Positions 15,645 to 22,377 of a DNA stretch of 22,377 nucleotides are shown in pieces (the first letter of the stretch is position 1; the number at the start of each line of letters is the position of its first letter). The notes under the pieces are model-generated. The model did not search any database. It saw nothing but the letters and a program-made list of their open reading frames with translations, and was not told the DNA's origin. Location: NCBI GenBank assembly GCA_002323995.1, contig DCQY01000016.1, positions 1-22,377 of the forward strand. The letters run 5' to 3'. Source of the DNA: Akkermansiaceae bacterium UBA1506 (lineage in GTDB: Bacteria; Verrucomicrobiota; Verrucomicrobiia; Verrucomicrobiales; DEV007). The translations under genes were made by a program, and so were the position numbers.

Positions 15645-16493
15645 ATGGGTCTTTTCAAGAATATCGTCGACCGCCTACGGGGCACTGATTTCGACTGGGA
15701 CGATTTGGAGGAGACTCTTATCGCAGGTGATTTGGGTATCCGACTGACGACCAGCCTGGTAGACAAACTTCGGGATACCAAGGGACTCACAAACGCAGAA
15801 TCGGTCGTCGAGGCTTGTCGCAGCGAAATCATCTCTATCATCGGAGATGAACCTATAGAAATGTCTCCTCCACGAAAAGACGGGAAGCCAACAGTCATCC
15901 TTGTTGCCGGCGTTAATGGAGTGGGAAAGACAACATCAGTCGCCAAGCTGGCTTCATTTCTCAAGACGCGCGGTAACAGCGTGGTGCTCGCCGCTGCCGA
16001 CACCTTTCGTGCGGCTGCGATCGAGCAGCTTAATATCTGGGCAGACCGCGTGGATGTTCCCCTCGTCTCCACCCAATACCAGGGCGATCCATCAGCGGTT
16101 TGCTTTGACGCCCACGAAAAGGCGATTGCGATCGGCGCGGACTACCTAATCTGCGATACCGCCGGTCGGTTGCACACCCGTCACAACCTGATGGAAGAAT
16201 TGAAAAAGATCAGCCGCACTCTTGCCAAACAGGACGAAACAGCTCCCCACGAGCGTTGGATTGTGGTCGACGCAACCACAGGCTCCAACGCTCTTTCACA
16301 AACCAAAGAGTTCGGCACAGCCCTGGATCTTACCGGGGTAATCGCCACCAAACTGGACGGTTCAGGCAAGGCCGGAAGTATTGTCGCAATCAAGCACGAC
16401 CTCGATGTCCCTACACGATTCATTGGCACTGGAGAAAAAGAAGAAGACTTCTCAGTTTTTGACCCGCGTGTCTTTATCGAGACAATCCTCTAA
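15645..16493 (+). CDS. ftsY: Signal recognition particle receptor FtsY
   Basis: SRP GTPase that docks ribosome-nascent chain complexes to the membrane with Ffh. 282 residues consisting of only the NG domains. The N domain (1-75) starts directly with an amphipathic MGLFKNIVDRLRG, which can serve as membrane-targeting helix, and the long acidic A domain of E. coli FtsY is absent, as in many bacteria. G elements: G1 GVNGVGKTT (89-97), G2 DTFRAAAIEQL (119-129), G3 DTAGRLHT (171-178), G4 TKLDGSGKAG (235-244) and the closing FIGTGEKEEDF. The FIGTGEKE ending and the DTFRAAA loop mark FtsY rather than Ffh. It is the last gene of the apbE-nusB-ftsY run, 6 bases after nusB. Confidence 0.95.
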   Translation: MGLFKNIVDRLRGTDFDWDDLEETLIAGDLGIRLTTSLVDKLRDTKGLTNAESVVEACRSEIISIIGDEPIEMSPPRKDGKPTVILVAGVNGVGKTTSVAKLASFLKTRGNSVVLAAADTFRAAAIEQLNIWADRVDVPLVSTQYQGDPSAVCFDAHEKAIAIGADYLICDTAGRLHTRHNLMEELKKISRTLAKQDETAPHERWIVVDATTGSNALSQTKEFGTALDLTGVIATKLDGSGKAGSIVAIKHDLDVPTRFIGTGEKEEDFSVFDPRVFIETIL

Positions 16494-16592
16494 CGGAGCC
16501 ACTTCAGGTAACGCTCGCCGGGTAAGCAAAGCCAGAACGGCTTCGGAGCAAAGGGTGACCAAATTCAGACTCAAAGGCAGCTAAATCGGACA

Positions 16593-16619
16593 TTGACCCC
16601 CCGTTGAGCAAATTGTAAT
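16593..16619 (+). promoter_or_regulatory. Possible sigma70-type promoter of the lsrF-like gene
   Basis: TTGACC at 16593-16598 (5 of 6 to consensus) and TGTAAT at 16614-16619 (5 of 6) are separated by 15 bases, shorter than the ideal 17. They precede the lsrF-like start at 16648 by about 28 bases. The match is suggestive only. Confidence 0.3.
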
Positions 16620-16647
16620 AAGCCAACTTACAAAATAGCAATTTATC

Positions 16648-17529
16648 ATGGCAGACCTAGACGACATCAGAGACGGAGACAACTTCGGCCTTAACACACC
16701 AGCTGATACCGATTCCTTTTACCTCAAGGGTATCAATAGCACTGACTGGGGCATCAAGAACCGCATGTCGCGGATCTTTAATCCCAAATCAGGTCGCACT
16801 GTGATGCTGGCCTTTGACCACGGCTTTCTTATGGGGCCGACTTCAGGTCTCGAGCGTATCGACCTCAGCATCGCGCCCCTCGCAGAGCACGCCGACTGCC
16901 TTATGGGCACCCGCGGAATGATCCGTTCATGCATTCCGGCAGACAATACCAAGCCGGTTTGTCTCCGCACTGATACGGGCACCACGATTCTGACCGAGAT
17001 GAATCATAATGTGCTGATCGATGAGGCTGAGGCCATCTCGATGAACGCCTCCGCCATGGCGGCAATGATCGCCGTTGGTGATGCGGCCACCGAGGCTTCA
17101 ACAATCGCTAACATCAGCCGACTGGTTGATATTGGTAACAAATACAGCATTCCTGTCATGGGAGTGACTGCTGTCGGAAAAGACATGGCCCGTGATGCCC
17201 GCTATTTTAGCCTTGCCTCCCGGGTCTGTGCCGAGAATGGAGCCAGCATCGTAAAGACCTACTACACCGAAGGTTTTGAGAACGTCGTAGCCTGCACTCC
17301 GGTTCCCGTTGTCATCGCCGGCGGCAAAAAACTTCCCGAGATCGAAGCTCTCGAACTTGCCTACAACGCCATCCAGTGCGGTGCTGCCGGCGTTGATATG
17401 GGTCGAAACGTTTTCCAATCTGCAGCCCCCCTCGCTATGATCAAAGCAGTTGCTGGAGTGGTTCACGAGGGTCTCAAGCCCGCCGAAGCGCTCGACCTCT
17501 TCGAGACGATCAAAAACGGGAATGGGTGA
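16648..17529 (+). CDS. lsrF: LsrF-like class I aldolase/thiolase
   Basis: 293 residues, nearly the length of E. coli LsrF, and very similar to it throughout from memory: MADLDDI at the start, SRIFNPKSGRTVMLAFDHG (41-59), GPTSGLERID, KDMARDARYFSLASR, then IVKTYYTEGFE with Schiff-base Lys203, and VIAGGKKLPE with VDMGRNVFQS. E. coli LsrF transfers an acetyl group from a phosphorylated AI-2 product to CoA. The same fold includes archaeal-type fructose-bisphosphate aldolases, so another sugar-phosphate substrate is possible. No lsrK, lsrR, lsrB, lsrG or transporter genes are nearby. It is monocistronic, with a 154-base upstream gap and a strong terminator downstream, and is convergent with the Phc-like block. 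Confidence 0.85.
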   Translation: MADLDDIRDGDNFGLNTPADTDSFYLKGINSTDWGIKNRMSRIFNPKSGRTVMLAFDHGFLMGPTSGLERIDLSIAPLAEHADCLMGTRGMIRSCIPADNTKPVCLRTDTGTTILTEMNHNVLIDEAEAISMNASAMAAMIAVGDAATEASTIANISRLVDIGNKYSIPVMGVTAVGKDMARDARYFSLASRVCAENGASIVKTYYTEGFENVVACTPVPVVIAGGKKLPEIEALELAYNAIQCGAAGVDMGRNVFQSAAPLAMIKAVAGVVHEGLKPAEALDLFETIKNGNG

Positions 17530-17553
17530 TCCTAGCTCATAGCAAAGTTTTCG

Positions 17554-17586
17554 AGGCCTCTTCTGTCCCACCAGAAGAGGCCTTTT
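17554..17586 (+). terminator. Rho-independent terminator after the lsrF-like gene
   Basis: AGGCCTCTTCTG (17554-17565) pairs perfectly over 12 bp with CAGAAGAGGCCT (17572-17583) around a 6-base loop, followed by TTT, then GCG and TTTT. It begins 25 bases after the lsrF-like stop. On the other strand the hairpin lacks a good T-run, but may still slow transcription of the convergent PhcR-like gene, which stops at 17604. Confidence 0.9.
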
Positions 17587-17603
17587 GCGTTTTCACCGTA
17601 CAA

Positions 17604-18836
17604 TTAGGCCGGCAATCCAATGTTACCACTGGCACCGTCAAACTCCGAAAACTGGTTCAAAACCCGCCGCGAACGTCGCGCCTGCTCCTCGCTGAGGGGC
17701 TTCACCGGTAATGATAGCTCGATTGCATTACGTCCGTCACGAGTGCGCCTTGCTTTGATCGTTCCGCCGTGGTGATATACCGTAAGGTAGCAGGCCATCA
17801 GATTCGTTCCAAGATCTTCAGGGCGATCGTTACGCACGAAAAATGGATCAAACAGGTGCTTGAGATCTTCCTCAGGAATCGCTTCACCACTATCAACAAT
17901 CACGATCTGGATGTTGCCTTTGGGCCCACTGGATAATCGAACTTCAATGGAGCCCTCGCCTCCGATTGTCGACTTAGCTTCTTGAAAGAGCAACCGTGCC
18001 ATCTGACCAATTTTTTGAGCGTCCCCTGCGATGCTGGGAATCACACCATTGACCTGATAGTCGACTTCGATTCCCAAATCTCCACCAAGCGTGAGTTCGG
18101 ACGCCTTTTTGAACACCTCGAGCAGATCAATTTCGTCTTCAACTTTTAGGAGACTAGCTCTGGCACCTTCAGAGAGGTTGGTGAGCATCGATGTCATTCG
18201 CTTAATCTGACTCCCCACTTCTCCGTAGTAGTCGCGCCAGAAGGATGAATCCTTGGGTTCCCGCCCAAGCTCTTCTTCCAACTGATACGGAAGCATATCG
18301 TAGAAAGTTCGCATCACCGTAAGCGCATTCCTCAGGTGGTGGTTCAATCCGGCAGAAAGGATTCCAATGCTAGACGCCTTGTCAGCCATCACCAGTTGAT
18401 CGAAAGCTTCCGCTTTCTCGCATATGAGCTTATCCCTCTCTCGCGAAAGGGCAAAATGCTTCATCGCTTTGACCAGCCGATGCTCAAGGTCATCGGGATC
18501 CCACGGCTTTGACAGATACGAGTAGAGAAGGCCGTTATTGAGAGCTTCAACTGCCACATCAAGATCAGCGTAGGCAGTGACAAGAAAACGCAGTGGATTT
18601 GGGTTCACTTCACGAATGCGTTGAAGAAAACTAAGCCCAGACTCGTTAGGCATTTTGTTGTCACTTAAAACCAATCCGATCTTCTCGTGGTTCTCCTTGA
18701 ATATCTGGTAACCTACCTCAGGTGACGAGGCGGTGTAAATCGTCGCCACGTCCTCGAAGATCGCTTCGAAATACTTTAGGGATTTCTCTTCGTCATCGAC
18801 GTAGAGAATCCCAAAATCAGAAAACTTTTTGTCCAT
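17604..18836 (-). CDS. PhcR-like response regulator with degenerate histidine-kinase domain
   Basis: 410 residues. Receiver domain 8-125 is intact: acidic pair Asp14-Asp15, phosphoacceptor Asp59 in LSDNKMP, Thr87, and Lys110 in SKPWDPDD. Residues about 150-225 are a dimerisation helix pair with an H-box LSAGLNHHLRNAL (His166), where the usual Glu after His is replaced by His. The ATPase-like part (235-378) lacks key groups: the N-box Asn is not found (LLFQEAKSTI), the G1 box reads DSGEA instead of DxGxG, and the G2 box (DLGTNLMACY) keeps one glycine. ATP hydrolysis is doubtful. Receiver plus kinase-like output is the known layout of Ralstonia PhcR. The gene overlaps the PhcS-like gene by 20 bases. 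It probably receives phosphate from the PhcS-like kinase and acts by binding. Confidence 0.88.
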   Translation of the reverse strand: MDKKFSDFGILYVDDEEKSLKYFEAIFEDVATIYTASSPEVGYQIFKENHEKIGLVLSDNKMPNESGLSFLQRIREVNPNPLRFLVTAYADLDVAVEALNNGLLYSYLSKPWDPDDLEHRLVKAMKHFALSRERDKLICEKAEAFDQLVMADKASSIGILSAGLNHHLRNALTVMRTFYDMLPYQLEEELGREPKDSSFWRDYYGEVGSQIKRMTSMLTNLSEGARASLLKVEDEIDLLEVFKKASELTLGGDLGIEVDYQVNGVIPSIAGDAQKIGQMARLLFQEAKSTIGGEGSIEVRLSSGPKGNIQIVIVDSGEAIPEEDLKHLFDPFFVRNDRPEDLGTNLMACYLTVYHHGGTIKARRTRDGRNAIELSLPVKPLSEEQARRSRRVLNQFSEFDGASGNIGLPA

Positions 18837-20307
18837 ATTTACTGAGGATAGGTTTGGAATGATGAAGAGTTACTTGCGATAGCTTTTGCGCAAGCGGGAG
18901 GGAAATTGAGAACTCAGTGTATTGACCTGGTTGAGAATCGACCAAAATCTTGCCTCCGTGGGATTCCACGATTCGATAACAGATACTCAAACCGAGTCCC
19001 GTCCCCTCGCCTGCTGCCTTGGTGGTATAGAACGGATCGAAAATTCGGTTACGACTTTCAGGCGCAATCCCCGGACCGTTATCTCTTACGATGATAAGCG
19101 CGTTACTTTCATCTGAGGTCGTTTTGAGTTCGATGTGATTCTGCTTTTCACGATCGTCGCACTCCATGGCCTGAATCGAATTGTGAATCAGATTGATCAG
19201 AACCTGCGTTATCTGATTCTTCAACCCCTTGATTCGAATTTCGTTATCTAGCTCAGTTGTTACCTTTGTTTCAGAGGATTCAATTTCTTTACCAAGCATT
19301 CTCAATGCGATCTGAACCGAATCACTCACGAGATGATCACCCTTCGTCTCGCCTGTCTTGTGGGAGAATTCACGTAATTCCCTCACAATCTCTTTCATCC
19401 TGTTCATGCTGTCCTGGATATCATCGATCGCCTCGGTGACTCTGCTATTCGGATTTTCGCTGCGCAAAAGTTTGCGGAGTAGGAAAAGAGCCTGATTTGA
19501 GTAATTCAGCGGATTGCCAATCTCATGAATTACCCCGGCGCTAAGTTGTCCAAGCGATGCCATTTTTTCAGATTGAATCAATAGATGCTCAGTCTCCCGC
19601 AACTCCCCCATGGTGCGTGCCAGTTCGCTATTTTTATTTTCCAACTTCACCTGCTGTTTCCTGACGTTCTCCCGGGAAACGAACTCTTTCATTCGTATCC
19701 TTTGGTGAAGGTAAGTTCCGATAGTAATCACTCCCCCGTAGGCAACCGCAAAAATACAATTACTCAGGAGGTAGATACTGCCTCGCGTATCAACGCCGCT
19801 GAATACCGCAGGGAAGATTGCGATGAAGTAGAACAAGATAACGAGCGCAGAAGCGATCAAGGCCTCAGTACATGTCCAATGAGAAACAAACCCAATCACA
19901 ACGAGACACAGCAACATACCGACGTAATAAGTTGTCTGAGCGTCAGCCGAGAGAAAAATCATCAGGGCGATGAAAAAAGCCGGGATCAAAGGAATCACGA
20001 CAGTAAACAATCGGTAGTAACGTTTACCAAAACGGGTTTTCGCACACACGAAAAGCGCTCCCAGTACAAATCCCACGCAGATAAATCGGAGAATCAGAAA
20101 ATCAACGAAGAGGTCCTGATACATGAAGAAGTCAAGAACTGCAAAGAGTGGAATCACAATTGCAGCCATATACGACAGGGCCCGAACCGAATTCATGACC
20201 TTCTGCCGATTCTCGGCAGCAAGGCGCTTTTTAGCGTAGACGGTAAGGCCTAGGCCTTCGTCTTCCGATTGAAACGGACGGTAACCAATGGACGTTTTTT
20301 GCAGCAT
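18817..20307 (-). CDS. PhcS-like six-helix membrane sensor histidine kinase
   Basis: 496 residues. A short cytoplasmic lead is followed by six membrane helices with short loops (about 43-63, 67-88, 100-119, 127-143, 147-169, 176-198), so the ligand is probably sensed within the membrane, as for hydrophobic quorum signals (PhcS, CqsS, LqsS). A coiled coil (205-245) joins to a complete kinase core: SLGQLSAGVIHEIGNPLN with His261, N-box LINLIHNSIQAM (Asn376), G1 DNGPGI (409-414), F-box RIFDPFYTTK and G2 GEGTGLGLSIC. No receiver domain, so phosphate must go to separate proteins, for which the two neighbouring genes with receivers are candidates. It overlaps the following PhcR-like gene by 20 bases and lies 70 bases after the methyltransferase gene. 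Confidence 0.88.
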   Translation of the reverse strand: MLQKTSIGYRPFQSEDEGLGLTVYAKKRLAAENRQKVMNSVRALSYMAAIVIPLFAVLDFFMYQDLFVDFLILRFICVGFVLGALFVCAKTRFGKRYYRLFTVVIPLIPAFFIALMIFLSADAQTTYYVGMLLCLVVIGFVSHWTCTEALIASALVILFYFIAIFPAVFSGVDTRGSIYLLSNCIFAVAYGGVITIGTYLHQRIRMKEFVSRENVRKQQVKLENKNSELARTMGELRETEHLLIQSEKMASLGQLSAGVIHEIGNPLNYSNQALFLLRKLLRSENPNSRVTEAIDDIQDSMNRMKEIVRELREFSHKTGETKGDHLVSDSVQIALRMLGKEIESSETKVTTELDNEIRIKGLKNQITQVLINLIHNSIQAMECDDREKQNHIELKTTSDESNALIIVRDNGPGIAPESRNRIFDPFYTTKAAGEGTGLGLSICYRIVESHGGKILVDSQPGQYTEFSISLPLAQKLSQVTLHHSKPILSKYGQKVF

Positions 20308-20323
20308 CTTACGGTGAAAGATA

Positions 20324-20377
20324 CCCCAAAAAATACAGTTTATCTAATTTTTATGGAAATTAGATAAATAATTTGGG
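20324..20377. promoter_or_regulatory. Long nested hairpin between methyltransferase and kinase genes
   Basis: TTTATCTAATTT (20339-20350) and AAATTAGATAAA (20357-20368) form a perfect 12-bp inverted repeat around 6 bases. Outer arms CCCAAA (20325-20330) and TTTGGG (20372-20377) add six more pairs, ending directly at the methyltransferase stop. In the minus-strand transcript the stem is nearly all A-U and is followed by a U-rich run, so it could be a weak terminator or attenuator, or an operator in DNA. Confidence 0.55.
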
Positions 20378-22273
20378 TCAACGGCTGACAACTCCGTAAA
20401 CCTCAACCCCGTTTTTATCGGTCTCCAGCTGATAATTGCCGTGTCCAACCGCCTTTTGCATCAACCCGTCAAAGTGAGTTTCGCTTCGGTAGATCAGCTT
20501 CCAGTCAAGAACTAGCCCCATGAAGTGAGCAAATGGATTCTTCGTTGTGTAATTACTGACAACCAAGACTCCACCGTCGGCGACTAGCGTGTGAAGGTAG
20601 CGCGTAACGCTGATTACCATTCGATCCGAAAGGTAATCGAAGAGCCCAGCACAATAAACGACATCGTATTTTCCGTCAGGGGACCAACCTCCTCCCGTGG
20701 AGGACCCGCTGCGCGAACTGTTCGCCAATTCAATGACGGAGCTTTGTTCGAAACTCACCGAGACATCGTCTGAGATCTCTCCAACACCTTCAAACTGATT
20801 TTTTGCCTCAGCCAGGGTGTCCTCACTGAAATCGACGAGCGTGAATTCGACTTCGCACTCCGACTCCGGGTTCTTCACGTAGCGTTGCACTTCATATGCA
20901 ACTCCACTGGCCATACTCATTACTTTGGCCCCCCGACCTGAAAAGGAACACTCCTTCACCACAGCTCGCGTCTGATCCTCTAACAACCGAACGCGGTGAC
21001 GATAAGCATCAGTAGCAGGGTTGCTCAGAATCCATTCATTAATAAGTCGGCCAAAGAGCGACTCTCCACGGAACCGCGCCCCAAGAATCTGACCAAGCAT
21101 GTCGAAATCTCCTGGCACGCCGATAGGTCGCTCTACAATTCTCGACATAAAAGGCGAAGAAAGCACGTGGGGGTAGAGCAGTTTGCGGGAAAAACCCTGG
21201 AATGCTCCATCGCACCCCATGGAGCACGCAAGTTCAGATGCCCCCTCAAACTGAATGACCGCTTCGGTCAGCCGCTGGTAAAGCGTCTCCTTAGCGTAAC
21301 CAAGGAACTTCTCCTCGACTTTAACTCTTTCACCGGGTGCGTAGCGGTCTAGCGACACTTCAAATGCAGTGACGTCGTCATGAATCTCACGAAAAACGGC
21401 GGCAAGGTCGATCGCAGCAAGCCTTAAATTACCGGGAAGCTCTCCACGGTCACGATCCCCTTTTTCTGAGTGAACGCAGTAATAGCCGCTCTCAAGCTTT
21501 TTCTCATCACGATCGACCACTAACCATTCACGAGTCAGCTGGACTTTTAAAACCTCTTCATCGCCATCAGGAATCACCTGCTCCACTCTTCCCGTCGTGA
21601 AATCGATTTTGGACGAACCAAAAAGAACACTGGCCGCAGAGAGCACGTCACCCACCTCAAAGCGACCTGCACCCTCGACTCGAACAACAGCAGAGCGCGC
21701 ATCAAACCCCTCCAACTTCGCCTCGAAAAAATCCCCGTTCTGGTCGTTACCCTGAAAAACTCTCGCTCTCTGCTCCTCTCGCAATTTCAACGGTTCTGAC
21801 CGCCCTGTATCGCTTTTGGCCCTGACAAGTCGGTTGACCACCCGCCGTAAAACAACGGGCTCAAAAGGCTTTGCAATATACTCGCTTGCCCCAATTTCAA
21901 TGGCCTGGCTAGCGATATTACCATCGCCATATCCGGTCATGAAAATTACCGGCAAATCCTCGCGAACGTTTCTAATTTCCTCAAGCAGCAGCAATCCATC
22001 GCGGCTCGGCAAGACATAATCCAGTATTACCAAGTCAATCCCTGTCAAATCAAGCTCTCCCTCCTTCGGGAAATCAAGCCATTGAAGAACCCTTGCATCG
22101 TCTTCCATCGACCGTTCGATAAGTCGTCCTAGCGATGGATCGTCGTCAATTACCAAAACGGTCAGGTTGGCCAACTCATCATCAATCGAGCCCGGCCCGA
22201 TCGAAAGGCCGCGCATCCCCTGATTTTTCAAATCGTCGGTAATGAATCGCATCTGCTCAAAAACTTTTCGCAT
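20378..22273 (-). CDS. Receiver domain fused to PhcB-family SAM-dependent methyltransferase
   Basis: 631 residues. Receiver domain about 37-150 with Asp43-Asp45, phosphoacceptor Asp85 in VILDYVLP, Thr113 in MTGYGD and Lys135 in AKPF. Residues about 160-260 look like a PilZ-type barrel: a REEQR (RxxxR) motif at 165-169, with a poorly kept second motif. The rest matches the PhcB group: RPIGVPGDFDMLGQIL (382-397, compare the KPxGYAGDxxM signature), SLFGRLINEW, NPATDAYRHR. The Rossmann methyltransferase motifs are VMSMASGVAYEVQ (451-463), LVDFSEDTL (479-487), YDVVYCAGLFDYLSD and VLVVSNYT. PhcB methylates a 3-hydroxy fatty acid to make the Ralstonia quorum signal. Here the synthase carries its own receiver. 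First gene of the block, with no Shine-Dalgarno. The exact product is unknown. Confidence 0.85.
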   Translation of the reverse strand: MRKVFEQMRFITDDLKNQGMRGLSIGPGSIDDELANLTVLVIDDDPSLGRLIERSMEDDARVLQWLDFPKEGELDLTGIDLVILDYVLPSRDGLLLLEEIRNVREDLPVIFMTGYGDGNIASQAIEIGASEYIAKPFEPVVLRRVVNRLVRAKSDTGRSEPLKLREEQRARVFQGNDQNGDFFEAKLEGFDARSAVVRVEGAGRFEVGDVLSAASVLFGSSKIDFTTGRVEQVIPDGDEEVLKVQLTREWLVVDRDEKKLESGYYCVHSEKGDRDRGELPGNLRLAAIDLAAVFREIHDDVTAFEVSLDRYAPGERVKVEEKFLGYAKETLYQRLTEAVIQFEGASELACSMGCDGAFQGFSRKLLYPHVLSSPFMSRIVERPIGVPGDFDMLGQILGARFRGESLFGRLINEWILSNPATDAYRHRVRLLEDQTRAVVKECSFSGRGAKVMSMASGVAYEVQRYVKNPESECEVEFTLVDFSEDTLAEAKNQFEGVGEISDDVSVSFEQSSVIELANSSRSGSSTGGGWSPDGKYDVVYCAGLFDYLSDRMVISVTRYLHTLVADGGVLVVSNYTTKNPFAHFMGLVLDWKLIYRSETHFDGLMQKAVGHGNYQLETDKNGVEVYGVVSR

Positions 22274-22286
22274 AAATGATTCATTA

Positions 22287-22314
22287 ATTTTAAACTATTC
22301 TTAATATTAAGCAA
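22287..22314 (-). promoter_or_regulatory. Possible promoter of the methyltransferase gene
   Basis: Read on the minus strand, TTGCTT (22314-22309) and TAAAAT (22292-22287, 5 of 6 to consensus) are 16 bases apart. The start codon follows 13 bases after the -10 box, so the transcript would have a very short leader, in line with the missing Shine-Dalgarno. The -35 box is weak (3 of 6). Confidence 0.35.
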
Positions 22315-22331
22315 GTTAATCGCTTAATATT
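22300..22331. promoter_or_regulatory. Operator-like inverted repeats upstream of the methyltransferase gene
   Basis: AATATTAAGC (22303-22312) and GCTTAATATT (22322-22331) form a perfect 10-bp inverted repeat with a 9-base spacer. The first arm also belongs to a 12-bp palindrome CTTAATATTAAG (22300-22311), so three half-sites of one word lie together. They overlap the putative -35 box, a position suited to repression or close-range activation. Confidence 0.55.
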
Positions 22332-22377
22332 TTAGAAAATTAAACAAACTTTTTAAAATAAAAGACAACCGTTCTTG

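Noticed and set aside
19585..20253. 222-residue open frame on the plus strand opposite the PhcS-like kinase
   Set aside because: Low-complexity polar composition and complete overlap with a clear membrane kinase gene; a shadow frame.

Overview
The window reads as a chromosomal segment of a free-living, Gram-negative-type bacterium of the PVC group, most likely a verrucomicrobium of the Opitutales/Puniceicoccales kind. This is an inference from content: a FloA-type flotillin, a Planctomycete-type cytochrome domain fused to a sulfatase-modifying-factor domain, a secreted pair resembling PVC propeller proteins, an FtsY without its acidic domain, and generally weak Shine-Dalgarno sequences. There are no rRNA genes, no convincing tRNA, no insertion sequence and no CRISPR array. 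Coding density is high. The only gene-free stretch above 300 bases is 1259-1562.

Layout. 233-8817 is a plus-strand run: dusB (tRNA dihydrouridine), an AT-rich spacer, yaaA (peroxide stress), two overlapping secreted proteins of unknown function, a VanX-like D,D-dipeptidase, the CCA-adding/poly(A) polymerase family enzyme, a secreted SGNH hydrolase and floA. A small membrane protein (8861-9403) follows floA. On the minus strand, 9400-12442 is a three-gene overlapping operon: a two-helix membrane protein, an ABC ATPase and an FtsX-like permease, with histidine-rich patches in the first and last. 12585-16493 is plus strand again: a cytochrome/SUMF1 fusion, apbE, nusB and ftsY. 16648-17529 is an isolated lsrF-like aldolase gene that ends at a strong hairpin terminator.

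The most notable part is the minus-strand block 22273-17604. In transcription order it encodes (1) a receiver domain fused through a PilZ-like segment to a methyltransferase of the PhcB family, which in Ralstonia makes the 3-hydroxy fatty acid methyl ester quorum signal; (2) a six-helix membrane histidine kinase like PhcS; and (3) a receiver plus histidine-kinase protein like PhcR, whose kinase domain is degenerate. This is the phcB-phcS-phcR order known from Ralstonia and Cupriavidus, with one change: the signal synthase itself carries a phosphorylatable receiver domain. A perfect 10-bp inverted repeat overlaps the putative promoter of the synthase gene, and a long AT-rich hairpin lies between the synthase and kinase genes. 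I infer a fatty-acid-methyl-ester-type cell-cell signalling system in which phosphorylation could act directly on signal production. The nearby lsrF homologue, whose E. coli counterpart works in AI-2 breakdown, is convergent with it and has no other lsr genes beside it.

Limits: functions come from reading motifs, not from searches. Start codons are uncertain where noted because ribosome binding sites are weak.
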